Assembly: GCA_004154925.1 (NCBI GenBank)
Contig: QJNS01000035.1
Location: 314,899-378,898 of the forward strand
Reading direction: 5' to 3'
DNA length: 64,000 nucleotides
From: Monosporascus cannonballus
Taxonomy: Eukaryota > Ascomycota > Sordariomycetes > Xylariales
Shown: one piece after another, positions 22,576 through 33,931 of the stretch
Numbering within the stretch: the first letter of the stretch is position 1
Layout of the letters: each line of letters starts with the position of its first letter
Translations under genes and position numbers: made by a program
Notes under the pieces: model-generated
Seen by the model: the letters and a program-made list of their open reading frames with translations, nothing else
What the model was told of the DNA's origin: nothing
Database searches by the model: none

Positions 22576-22837
22576 TTAATTAGCTCCAATTTCGCCGTCG
22601 TGTACTCGCCTCATACGATCTTTCGTATTCCACCGCTGGGCAAAGCCTTTCCGGGAAGAGCACGATCACAACCCTCATGAGTGCAGAGGTACGGTTTCTG
22701 TCCATGGCCGTGCGTACCATGTGTCTCGCGCTCATGACGTAGCAAGCCAGCAGCGGACGAGAACCAAGTGTCTTCACAGCCCTCCACCTTACACTTGTAC
22801 AGCTTGGGATGGCCGTCAACGAATATGCTATTCGCGC
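22576..22837 (-). pseudogene. C2H2 zinc-finger C-terminal fragment, frameshifted
   Basis: On the minus strand, after a CTAACAG acceptor-like site at about 22838, the frame reads FVDGHPKLYKCKVEGCE, LLRHERETHGTHGHG and KPYLCTHEGCDRALPG, a fungal C2H2 pair (Cys-Cys-His-His spacing intact in the first finger). The family continues with a final His-containing helix. Here that helix (QRWNTKDRMRRVH) is in another frame, consistent with loss of one G in the GG at 22646-22647. It may be the last exon of the zinc finger/PHD gene just upstream on the same strand, or a separate relic: about 280 bp without a clear donor separates them. Confidence 0.55.
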
Positions 22838-22887
22838 CTGTTAGTAGACACGCGTCAACGGGGAGCATGATTGGGCATACTGTAATC

Positions 22888-22906
22888 GGGGGGGGGGGAG
22901 GGGGGG
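22888..22906 (+). repeat. Poly-G tract (G11-A-G7)
   Basis: A run of eleven G, one A and seven G. It could form a G-quadruplex and is a likely place for length errors. Confidence 0.85.
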
Positions 22907-23117
22907 TTGCGTATGCTTGTGATTGCAGCCATCATGCCCTTCCCATGGACAATGGGGCATCCCGTCGACTTGAGGGAAAGCGTGTGACTATGACTATAAT
23001 TGTTGAAACGACCAGTTTTTAGATAACTCCCAATAACGCATCCCCGAACAAAGCCCATTTGTCATTAGCCATATCCCACAACTCCATAGATCACATCTTG
23101 ACTCCCTTTGAAATTAC

Positions 23118-25077
23118 TTATTCCCTTCCCCCGATATTAGGTAAAAGACGGCATTCGGGACAGTGCCACTTCGTTATGATTTCTGGTATCGCCCATAATC
23201 CAACACATTCGAGATGGAACAATTTGCACTTGCAGTTCTGTTTGTATGCTGTTAGTTTTTCTGTGTTAGGTACTTTATCGCTACTACGTGCTGGGGTTGC
23301 ATTAGCGGCTTTTTTTTCACTTACAATAACATTACCACACTGTATCATGGTGCCAAAGCTGACCCCATTGCAGAGGCAGTATCTCGGCTCGTCCGGGTCG
23401 ACCACGTTGCCGTCATCGTCTACCTCAACCTCCACTTCTTGCTCGGTCTGCTGGTTTGCATCTTTCTTGCTTCTGCAAACCCTGGGACGATTGCGGCCTG
23501 TGACCACCGATCCGTTTGCCATAACCTCACTCATGTTAGTCCCCGAGGTTGTGAACATGCTTCCGAGAATCGTTGTCGTTGCATCTTGCTCTTCGTCTTC
23601 CTCAGGAAGAGATGGCAATGCTGCAAGGGAGATTTCTTCCAGGTGATTTGTTACGTGAGAGATCATCGCTGTATCTCCTTGCACAGTCGCCGAACAAAGG
23701 GGGCAGGTCGTGTAATCCCATCCAGGGTGCAAAGAACGACCCTCTTTGAGATGGCTTATCCATGCGTCCCTTGTAGGAAGTGGCTTGCGCTCACACGAAC
23801 AGGACATCTGACAGTAGGCCCAGGGCTTCAGATCCTCCATCAAGTGCTGCCTACGGTAAGAGTGTAAGATCAGTGTCCAGGTAGCTTAAACATGGTACGG
23901 CTATACTTACTTCCACAGTTTCATGTTCCATTTCCTGACCAGTCGGCCGCAAGCAAAACATGAAAATGGCTTCCCCTTCTCTACACTGTCTGGGAGTGGT
24001 GGGGTCCGTGTCGTGGTTGCTCCCACGCCATGATAGGAGACAACGGTGGCAGCATAGGTACCTGTCGGTGGAAGGCTACTGCCCAGCCCAGAGTCGCGAA
24101 ACGAGGTAATTCTATCCTCAGCTTCTAGGATTTCTACCCCCTCTTGGCCCTTATCATCGGATTGTTCATCGTTGGTCAATTTTGCTTTTTCCCTTTGCCG
24201 CTGCAGTCTCTGTGGTGTGTCCCAATTAGTTATACCCAAAGAATTAGCCAGTCCCTGATGGCAGTGTGGGAACTTCAAAAGGATGCTATTCGCGAAATAT
24301 CTCGCAGGATCCCATGATGCCATATATCCGACTAGTGCTGGCTGCTCTTCCGTGTGCACGTCCGGTACAGGCTCTTGGAATCTCGGGGCTAGGTCGTGCA
24401 GACAATCAACCTCAAAGTTCAAGGGCTGTAGAACGTCTTCCAGCGAATCACTACCCGAATCTGAACTAATATTACTGCTTGTGTCGCTGATATCATCTGT
24501 CAAATTGATCGTAGAATCGACTCCGCCATGCGCGCTGTTATTATCATGCAGAGAATACCGCGCGGAACGAACGGAGCACGAGGCCTCCTCAAGAGCTCGC
24601 GAGAGAATTTGATAGGAAGCTTTGAAGTCATCTTCCGAGATTGGAGGCGTGTATTTCATAAAATCTGAGGCCTCAATTTAGCGCTTTCTGCACAAGACTG
24701 AGATGGGGTGGAACAGACCGTGAGATAGTATGGCTCCTACGTTCATGAGCAACTTTACAGTACGGGTCCGGAGACGCGGAGTAGTTTCGAAGATCTCATC
24801 TAAACCTGCCATCCCGTACATCGTGGTCTTGCAGCCATATGGTGTATCGTGTATATATGCTTTGTAGTTGACGTGATGAAGACGCAGAGAAGAGACTGCT
24901 TCTGTCTAACCTTCTTATCAAGGCCCTGAAAACAAGGCGAATGGCTTCAGCCGTCTTCGCTACGACTCGTTGATCGCTTGATCCCTGTTGGTCGTTCTCG
25001 GGTATGAACTCTCTCCATTGCGCAACCCTCGTATTCTGGTCGGGCTCAAGATCTATTGGGACTTGCGACTCCATCAT
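23118..25077 (-). CDS. Fungal C2H2-region protein fused to a PHD finger, one apparent frameshift
   Basis: Modelled exons: 24719-25077, 23911-24664, 23325-23850 and 23118-23237. The N-terminal helical region (WREFIPEN, then YTRYTIWLQDHDVRDG) resembles the N-domain of fungal zinc-finger proteins. The frame then shifts at the TTT run (24802-24804): one T fewer would continue as DEIFETTPRLRTRTVKLL. The middle carries KGKPFSCFACGRLVRKWNMK and the diagnostic end HVTNHLEEISLAALPSLPEE. The C-terminus is an ING-like PHD finger: YCLCNGVSFGTMIQC, then after an 87-bp intron (GTAAGT donor) CKLFHLECVGLWAIPE and KWHCPEC. PHD fingers of this type bind methylated histone H3K4, so a chromatin-linked role is inferred. 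Two introns with GTAAGT donors are firm; the first (GTCTGT) is weaker. Confidence 0.72.
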
Positions 25078-25595
25078 CGAATAGTAGCGGCGGTTCTGCT
25101 AGCTTGAGACTTGATTACCCCATGGCAATAGGGCCTTGCAAATAGGAGATTAAGTGGTCATGTTTGGAAGGCAGCAAATACTTAAGTACTTGGATTCAAC
25201 AGCCTCTAGCGAGTCAGCGCTGGAAGATGTTGGAGAAACACAACTCTGGCCGCAGAAGGGGCGATGCTCACCTACAGATGTGGCGTCCTATTTCACAGCC
25301 AATAGGGAGCTAAAGTCGCGATGGTCGGTAGACAGAGGTAAGAGTACCCGGGTCCTTCAAGTCTGCCTTACATCCATGGGCGGCAGGGCAGATCGACTGT
25401 GGCGGCCAGAATAATATCAGTATCCTGCTTATCGGCACTTTCCTCCACAGAAGCATAGCATGCTATTTCTACCATATTCCCATACGACACCTCAAGTTTA
25501 CAACCCACCTTACTTCACGCCAGTGTCTTCAACTTTCCTTCCAAGAAGGAAAAGGCGAGGGGAAGTGAAGGAAGCGAAAGGAGAGCCAAAAGAAC
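25078..25595. other. Intergenic between divergent accessory genes
   Basis: The zinc finger/PHD gene starts leftwards at 25077 and the DUF7580 relic rightwards at 25596. Purine-rich leader just before 25596. No further gene. Confidence 0.5.
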
Positions 25596-27495
25596 ATGGC
25601 CGACCCAGTGTCACTCGCACTGGGTATTGCACCAATTGGCCTTTCTGCGATCCAAGGAGCTTTAGCAATTCGGTCACGGTTGAAAGTATTCCGTCACCAT
25701 TGCAAAGAAGTTAAGCATATCCGTAAAAAGTTCAGCATCTAGACGGACTGCTTCCAGGATGAATTACAGCTTTTATTCTTGGAGATCCTTGACCATAAGG
25801 CAGTTACTGCCTTAATGACACTAGAACATCACAGTCAGTGGCAGTCTTCCGGACTAGAAGAGCAGCCTAAAACCTACCTGGGGCCGAAGCACATGCTGTA
25901 CGAAGAAACGGTTAAAGAGATAAAGGAGAAGATTTCGCAAATTACAGCCAAACTTGCTCTCTTCAGCACCCCCGAGGACATAGTAGGAGATCCAGTACTC
26001 AGCCTGGAAATTGACTAATAGGTGCTAGGCCTCTTCGTCGAGAACCACAAAGATGCGTTCCGGATAGCTTTCAAGAAACATGGCTACGAAGAAATGATCG
26101 ATACCCTCAAAGAATGCAATTCTGAACTGAGGCGGATAAGAAAAATGGCTGGCAAAATGGAAAGATATAAGAGGAAGGCCCGGGGCGTGTCTCTACCACC
26201 AGCATATACTGCTACACGAATTCTAGTGTCTTCTTTTCACGGCCTACTGCGAAGTAAATGGAGTTGCGACGACGAGTCGCATCCCCATCATCGCGCCAGG
26301 GTCGTGTTAAACCCTCTAGATGAGGCAGATCCTTGCTTGGACGTACTCGTCGAGTATGACACCCGAAGTCGAGGTATTCGTCAGACGTAGGTACCTCATC
26401 TTCAATCCCCCGAGCTCGTACTCGCCATATCTTTATGTTCGCTACTAACAAGTTTTGAGCGGATTTCTGCCTCTTCATCCCTGGAGCCAGGACATACCCT
26501 CGAGCAATACTGGCTTACTTACACCTGGAGCTAGCCCCGAAACCCCGCCATCGCCAAAACGAAAGTGTATATATGACTGGCGTACGCAGGTCTACAAAGA
26601 CGCTGACAGTGGGAAGAAACCCAGGTCTCACCAACAAAGAGAGCTATCCGCAAGCCTTCTACCAGCAATAACCGACTCCTTAGCGTTCGTATGGTCATAC
26701 GGGGGCGGGACGGCAAGTCTATATCAGGGATTAATTTCGAGCTCTCCTGCACGCCTTAAGGGCAAAGGGGTGTCACGAAGCGTAGGGTACTTCTCTCTGA
26801 ACGACTATCGACTTCTCCTGAGCACTGGTTTTCGACTGTCAGACCTCGACTGTAGCGAATTTACGTCAGGGGGCGTGACGCCGCTGGTCGACTTGCTCAG
26901 GTTTCCGATGTACGACGTTTTGTCGGATATTGAACGGATCAAAATTGCCATCACCTTGGTGAAAGCGGTATTGAAGTTCCATTCTATACCGTGGTGGCCT
27001 GCATGGTGGGGGCTAAAGGATGTTTTCGTCTTCCACCGAACCGATGCTGACTTTTCCGTGTCAATTCGCACACTCCATCTCAGCGCCGAGATTGAACGTC
27101 GGGATTCGGCAATGGTAAACGCATGTAGCGAACCCACACCTTCGACTGCCTCGATAGATTGCGGTGATTATCTGACTCAAGAAGCTGTCCAGCACGCCAT
27201 GGAAAACCACGGCATCAGAAACCTGACCCTGTACGAGGTGGGGTTCGCCCTGCTGGAAATTGGTCTATGGAGCAGAATCCCCTGGGAGGATCATGTGCAA
27301 GTCCGCAGGAAGACAGCGCGACTCTCGTTCCTAGGCCAGCAATATCGCGCCGCTACTAAAAGAATGATAGATTGCGATTTCGGTCTCGCAATAGAGGACA
27401 TCAACGACCCCAGGCTCTAGCAGGCTATCTTCCAATCATGCATGGCAGAGCTAAAGTCACTGCTTTCTAAGATTCAGGTCGACGATGATTCGTAG
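25596..27495 (+). pseudogene. DUF7580-type fungal protein, two in-frame TAG stops
   Basis: Starting MADPVSLALGIAPIGLSAIQ, the frame is typical of DUF7580 proteins (often grouped with prion-inhibition/HeLo-like proteins): an alpha-helical N-half (CFQDELQLLFLEILDHKAV, then FRIAFKKHGYEEMIDTLKE), a Ser/Pro linker with PPSPKRK, and a kinase-C-lobe-like part (ITLVKAVLKFHSIPWWPAWW, LYEVGFALLEIGLW). In-frame TAG at 25740-25742 interrupts KKFSI/TDCFQ, and TAG at 27418-27420 interrupts DPRL/QAIF, after which the frame continues to TAG at 27493-27495. Both fit CAG-to-TAG changes. Two further interruptions can be read as introns: 25983-26021 (39 bp, GTAGGA...TAATAG, marginal) and about 26374-26452 (CTACTAACAAG end). 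Unless both stops are errors, only fragments could be made. Confidence 0.72.
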
Positions 27496-29267
27496 AGCCG
27501 TCCGTCTAGTTACGTCGGGATTAGGAACCATCTAAGAATGGGTTCTCTAAAACGCCTCCCTTTCACCACGGTTTAGGGGGGCTAGCTCTTATCGTCACGA
27601 CGCGAGGCGTAAAGAAACTATGGTCGTAAAAGAGAGTGGGGCCCAAAATAAGAACGAAAAGGGGAAAAAACATACAACACCGGGGATTCGCTGGTCGTCA
27701 CCGACCCAACTACTAATCCGGCCCTACGCGGTTTATCTAGGGGAGAGCGGACGGGATCCCGAGTTTTCCACGTGGTATGGTCGTATGTGATGGAGAGAAC
27801 CCTTATTGAGTTATATACGATTTACCAGGCGTGGTGGTGATGATGCCACCGTTTCAGAGGAGACCAACCCCCTGCCTCCAGTCCAAGGATAGGGATGTTT
27901 CGTTCTCTGACGCGATGTTCCTACGCACTAGGGCAGCATTATAATCAAGTTGGGTGACGGGATTTGAGAGGGTAGGCATTTGTAACGACAGCGACGCCTC
28001 TATGGCGGTATTTTATAGTAAATGGCACGTGAGAGCCAGGGAGGTGTACGCAATGGCGTTTGACGACTTGCTGTGTGCTCCAACCACTACAACAAGAAAT
28101 ATAACAGCAAGAACCATGAAAACCACAGTGCGATATCCTCCCTAGTAACGCACAGGATAGTCATGCGGGCAAGCCTAAGTGATCTTTTTCCAGGAGAAGT
28201 CATGGATACCCCTATTGGGTTTCTAGTGACCCACTCTCTACAAGTATATTCAGGGGGTTTCGCTCCAGAATAGCTAGAAGAATGGCAAGCTAAAATGGTT
28301 AGCTACCCAATAACTCTACCGCGACTACGGTGTAGGTTGGTTTTTGCGTCTTTCACTCTCTACTACCCCTTTCCCCGACACTTTTGCTATTGAGATACGG
28401 GGGTAAGTTCATCAGGAGTTTACTGTAATGAATGGACTGCACGAGATCATATAATGTAGTCATCTGCTGATGGTATTTAGCACGTACTAGGCTGTCTTGC
28501 ATTAAATATGGGCGCTTTGCGACGTAGAACCTATATGTGCTCGGGGAGAGACGAAATCTTTCGATTACTCCTGTACACCCCATCTCCTGTTTTAGTATCA
28601 TAATATCACTGGCAATGATGGCTCAGTCATGACCGCCTGAGACTCGCTGAGGCTGCGAGGGCCCTAAGGCTATGGTGCTATGCGAGTAGGAGATCGATGG
28701 TGGTCCTCTCCCCTTGGCGTTCTTTAACAAAGGATAGTGCACGCACCATCTGCTCGGCGTTTGGCGTTGTTATGCAGGTGGGATGAGGTTAGCAAACGGG
28801 CAAGTCAAGATCAGACGAGGGCTCCAAGCTCTCGTAAGAGGATGTGGGTTTCCCTTCGGGGTTGAGAGTTCCATTACCGCAAGAACATGGCTGCAAGTGC
28901 TTATCATTAGGGGTGCTTACACTGTGTAAGGAGGCTAGACAGAAGCAAGTGGCTATGAGGTATTCCGTTGATCTCGTGGCAACCCCATAAGGGGAAGTCT
29001 CAAGCAGGCAAACCTTGGTCTAAATAGAGGGATGAGATGTGTGAGGTCAAACACTGACTGACGTTGATCTAAGGACTCCTTGCTGGCTTAGAGGTAACTT
29101 TAGATTATGGAAATTTCATCTGAAAACTGGCCTGGCTTTACAGGCAAGTTCCCCATCGTGCACACAGACCCGCAACCTCCTGCAATTCTCAAATTGACAC
29201 ATGATTTCATTCGTTAGCCTCCTTCACGACGCAAATAAGCCACGAGTTCTTCTACCTATGTGGTCGG
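27496..29267. other. Intergenic, no gene recognised
   Basis: About 1.8 kb with short unsupported frames. No repeat or RNA gene seen. Confidence 0.45.
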
Positions 29268-29275
29268 TATATAAA
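29268..29275 (+). promoter_or_regulatory. TATA box of the secreted DUF7029 gene
   Basis: TATATAAA lies 82 bp before the ATG at 29357, followed by a CT-rich stretch (29283-29295), the usual arrangement of a strong fungal promoter. Confidence 0.6.
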
Positions 29276-29356
29276 CGAGCCAACTCCCCTCCTCTCCAAA
29301 CCATTATATTCCTTTCAAAACCGGCCAATTTCTAAGGCCCTCATGAGAGCAACAGC

Positions 29357-30740
29357 ATGTATTCCATCTCAGCCGTACTCGTCCTACTTGCTGCCGCGAT
29401 TGCGGGAGCGCCTGGAGTCACGCGGAATTTGAGGCCAGTCCCGATCCCTACCACTGGCGTGACAAGGTTCTGGAATGCCTCGAATTCTTCAGTGGTCAAC
29501 CTGAGATACAGCATCGACGACTATCCTGATCTCGCGGGTGTTGTACTGCACGTTAATTATCCCGCAGTATTCCTAGATGACATCGAGGGCGTGATGAGTG
29601 TTGGCTGCTTTAACGATTCCATGACCGTGGCATTCTCCTCCAGGGGCATCTTTCAGCGTAGCGCCCAGGCATGGTCTCTGCATAGTGAGGTGCCCTTAAT
29701 CGCCACTTCTCCCCGGTAACCACGACTCAGAGGGTCAGCCTGTATTTTTTCTGGCGGGCGGTATCCACTGGGGCAATGCGACTTCAAGCGTCGTAGCGGA
29801 AGGGGAGGAGGTCGACGTGCCGAGCATAGCTTGTGAGTGGAGATAACTGGCTGAGAAAAGCAGAGGCTAACATAAGGAAAAGCCGCAATTGAAGTAATCT
29901 TTTTCTAAGTTTCCTCAAGTTCCGAAGGCCTGGACGGCGTCTACGATCGATCGGTATTCAACTTTCAACGAACTCGGAGCTTCCAGAAGACTCGCTTCTA
30001 CTCCCGGCTACGCCTGGTTTCTCAGCGACGGCAAACAAAGTCGAAGTTGACGCAGCCACCTGCGTGTCCGGATACATAGTATAGTTTCTTACGCGGGAAG
30101 TGGGATGGGTTATACTTTGACATAGACGCGGTGTTTGGTCCTGAAATCAAACTTACAGTTGACTTTGCGACGTCCTTAAGCCACGAGTTTACATAGCCAC
30201 TACCTTCCAACCATAGTCTCATTGAGGCCCCCGGGATCTTTGTGGTATCTCCTGCAGTGGTAATCGAGCTCTGTATCGACGTCGGGACAGAAATGCCAGT
30301 ATCGAGGCACACCAATCTAAGGCTGAAGATACCCGACGGACACGTACATCTGGATTTTGTAAACTATGATGAAACCCGGACCACGGGCTTACAGCCACAG
30401 CACACCTCGTCAACCGGCGTGACAGAGGAGAACGTTACGGTACACGTCTCCCCTTCCGTAGCTTTCACCGCCGCGGTGGGGGTCCACCTCCTGAAAGGCA
30501 TGCTCAGCTTGAGCGGCGGAGTCACTGCAGAACCGAAGATCAGAAACGAACTCGGGTTGCTCGTGCATCATGGCGGCGGCAAACCTACACTCAGACAGGG
30601 TAAGAATGTTTCGACGAGGAATTCGACTTGCAGTTGTGGCTGGGGAATTTCATTCGAGTTTACGGTACAAAATCGTTGCGTACTTTGCTTGGATGTGGGA
30701 GAGGATCCTGTACGAAATTGAGAAGCCGATCAAAGGATGA
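29357..30740 (+). pseudogene. Secreted DUF7029/DUF7223-type protein, multiply disrupted
   Basis: A signal peptide (MYSISAVLVLLAAAIAGAPG) is followed by a DUF7029-like domain: LRYSIDDYPDLAGVVLHVNY, PAVFLDDIEGVMSVGCF, and N-glycosylation sequons. At CCCC (29711-29714) the frame shifts; one C fewer continues as GNHDSEGQPVFFLAGG. After a region with probable introns (29835-29925), a DUF7223-like part appears: YFDIDAVFGPEIKLTVDF, a TAG stop at 30194-30196, then EAPGIFVVSP, LRLKIPDGHVHLDFVN and LKGMLSLSGGVTAEPK. A third lesion at AAAA (30669-30672) separates FEFTVQ from VAYFAWMWERILYEIEKP, after which TGA at 30738-30740 ends the gene. Intact relatives are large secreted or surface proteins of unknown function. 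With a stop and at least two frameshifts this copy is very probably dead. Confidence 0.7.
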
Positions 30741-33700
30741 TCGTCTGTTATGAATATGGATCATGTGGCAGTCTTCTTGTCACGGGCTGCCGACTTGGTG
30801 TCAAGGCCGTCGACGTTTGCTGATTAGATTGGGATATCAGAGGATATCAAAGAATACAATCTCGATGCGCTGAACACATGAATCTGGAATAGTGTACCAC
30901 GTTGCGGAGTAGCAGTGCAAGCATGGGTCTACAGTCCTATGGTACATGCATATGAAATCCCGAGCGGCTGTCTCATCTTCAATGGAGGCATTGCAACTCT
31001 GTATCAGCAATGGATATAGACGGACGATCTTACGTCAAGGAGTTCTGAAAACGGCAAGCCTCCCTATCTCGATTGGCCGTATATTATTATTGTATAATTT
31101 TCGATTTTAGAAGAACAGGCTGCTTCCGCAATAACACACCCTACCTTAGAGTAAGTACCAAGCCTCCGAGGTCAGTGTCAGAAATTGAGAGTCCGCTAAT
31201 GCTGTAAGATTGGGGTACGGATACTGATATTAGTCAACAGCAGCCCTCTAACTCAAGCATCTCTACAGTAAGCATCGCCTAGTGGGGGGGGGGGGNNNNN
31301 NNNNNCCCCCCCCCCCCCCAAAAAAAAAATGATTACTGCACCGGAAACCATCCCACCATCTTGGAGAGGAGCCCAGCATAGTTATCTTTAGAAACCGGGC
31401 CTTCCCGCCTTTTTCTAGAATTATTCTTTGTCAATTCCGTCAAATTGAATTTCTGCTTTCTAATTCTTTCGCAGATATCAACCTACTCACCGACATGAAG
31501 AGATCCATACCGTATAGAGGTACCTTGCATGTATTTCACCGCTTCAAGGTACTTTGCACATGCTGTTCCGAGAGTATGAACGCAGGTGGACCTATCTCCC
31601 CCGGATTGCATGGGGAAAGAAGGGGCATACATGATTTCAGGTTTTCCTTGCCAGGCGCCTATGCAAAATCAACAGCGACTGCGTTATCAAGAGTTAGGGG
31701 CTCGCTCATAGGGCAATTCGCCGTCGGTTGGTTGGCGGTGACGAGCAGGCTGACTCAGACCGTCGACAACGTCCACTAGGAAGCGACGCGGCACAGTCGG
31801 GATATACCATGCGTCATAGGTGCATGCTGGAGGACAGAGGCTCCAGTCCATCCTGCGATCCATTTTACTGGCTTCATCACATGCCCCCGGTGACTTTTCG
31901 CGACCGAATTGCTACATCCCGGAATTGCTATACAGCTGGCAGGCCTCCGCGGCCTTTGACCCTCCAACGAGAGTCCAGACAGGTACCACCCCGACGTCGT
32001 AGATCCAAAGCATTTGAGCGGTCGTCTCACCGACCTCGAGGTTGAGGGGGGTCATCTGCCGCCACATTGATGAGTTGGCAGCTACTCCTCACCGATAATG
32101 AAAGAGAGAATCCAGTTACTTGCCCCGGCAACCTGGAAATGCGAGGTGGAATTTGATAAATGTTCGACAATAAAAGAATATATTAATTTAATCAAATAAA
32201 TCAAGCAGGAGGCAAAGAATATCAATACGAAGGAACACCATTCTGGGGATAACCTCTCCACCCACCCTGTGGCGCCGATATCCGGTTCCTTGCGATGTGA
32301 ACACAGCATGACCTGGGTCTCTCTGGTCTCCGAATTCACTAGGACCAATTGCCAGCCAACCGGACTCCACCGTCGCCTCGCTACCCCAGCCTTCCTCTAT
32401 ACACGTCAGCCTGTCTGTCTTTAAGAGATCAGGGCTGAAGCCTATACGGAGTAGAGCTGCATTGGTGTATGCTGTATTTCGTTTCGCAGTCCATTCGGCA
32501 CAGTGATGGCCGGATGCGATCTCCATAAATGCTTTTCACCCGGTGAGGCTTGCGATATTTCAGCGCCGTGGCGCGTTTTGCCAGAATTAAGTCTTCTATG
32601 GGCAGTGGTGCGGCACGGGCTCCGAGCTCGTCACCCAATGCGTTGACGGGGCGGCGTCTCGTATTGCGTATCTACGTGCCGGCGTTACATGCTCCAGGTG
32701 AGTCTGTCAGTATGCGCCATGTTCAACTCCAAAATTGGTTCCGACGTTGCAACAGCCAACTTATCTTCCAAGGCCAAGCGGGGTCATGAATGCTCAGCGG
32801 GTAATGTCGTCTGTTGAGCCCCAGTTCGTATGCGTACTGCCAGTTCCTCGCAGCGATTGATCAGAGTCGCCCCGTGCTTTCATTCCACAGGCTCATATTT
32901 GGGCCAGCTACATCCCACAGGTAGTAGATGATGTCTGAGCAGCATCGGAAGTCCACCTTATTCTAGCCATATGTGTTCGACATTCTCAAAAGCTTCATTA
33001 TGAGTAGGCGATCCCACCATTGGCTATGTCGAGCCATCAGGATGTGCTAGCCGAGCGACCCTAGCCTCAGGTAACCTTGCGTAGCTGAACACGTTTCTTT
33101 AGATTTGCTTCTATTGTGCTATTTGGCGTCGTGTAGGCTTGTTACTGCCTCCATAGGCGCCTCCACAGAAACGCTTATGCTTGAACAGTAAAAAGGAATG
33201 TACAAGACGTATTGATAACTCGAATTACCGTTAGAAGTCGCATGCATAGTTTAGGCTAGGCTTGGCGCGGTTGATATACAGCTTCCGCGGCCAGTGTTGC
33301 AGCAAGCTGATTCGTGTGCTACAGCCTCTTCTAACTGTACAATCATGTCGAGATCTTGTCCCTCTTCAAGTTGTGTTCTGATCCCTACTTCCATTGAGCT
33401 TTCAGTATGCCGGGCGGGAAAAAAAATAAAAGGGAAAATATTCGCTCAAATACCTGACAACAGAACGTCGGCCTTTACAGAGAATCTCTTCAGAAAAAAT
33501 TGTTGCCGAGGCAGGTGGTGCCAACCGGCTCGGAGTGGCGAATACCGAAAACTCTAGTGGGGGCGACAGCTTGGCTTCAATAGGGAGCTGTAAGTGAGCG
33601 CTCGATGACTCTATTTCCTTCCATCCTTAAGGCTGGTAATTTTGAGTCATCACTTCGGCGTGGCTAGTTGTTCATCTTCACGAGAAGGCTTGAGCTACAT

Positions 33701-33931
33701 GTGAATAATTTTCTGGATTCCCACTGTATATGAACCCCCTAGCGACCTGTATCCTTGCCATAGAGCTGCCAATCGGTGCAGTACTTGTGCTTCCCGCAAA
33801 GGTGGATGTCCTTCTGAGTGCCTACCTAGACCCCTGTTAATCGGTCGCTCAACCAATTAGAGGCATCGAAATACAGGGAACTCATCCTGCGTTCGACTGC
33901 CAACCCCCGCGATATAGGTGGCACTACCGGC
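30741..33931. other. Intergenic with an assembly gap; no convincing gene
   Basis: About 3.2 kb. Open frames are short and disagree between frames. A motif CDPFYWLHHM at about 31855-31884 recalls the copper-B site of tyrosinases but has no supporting context. The stretch 32080-32250 is somewhat A+T-rich. Confidence 0.4.
31284..31329. other. Assembly gap: G12, ten N, C14, A10
   Basis: Ten Ns at 31296-31305 are flanked by a run of twelve G on the left and fourteen C then ten A on the right. A fixed count of ten Ns points to a scaffold join of unknown true length. Confidence 0.95.

Noticed and set aside
31855..31884. CDPFYWLHHM resembling the tyrosinase copper-B motif
   Set aside because: No copper-A site or other tyrosinase blocks in any frame of the surrounding 1.5 kb; a ten-residue match is not enough.
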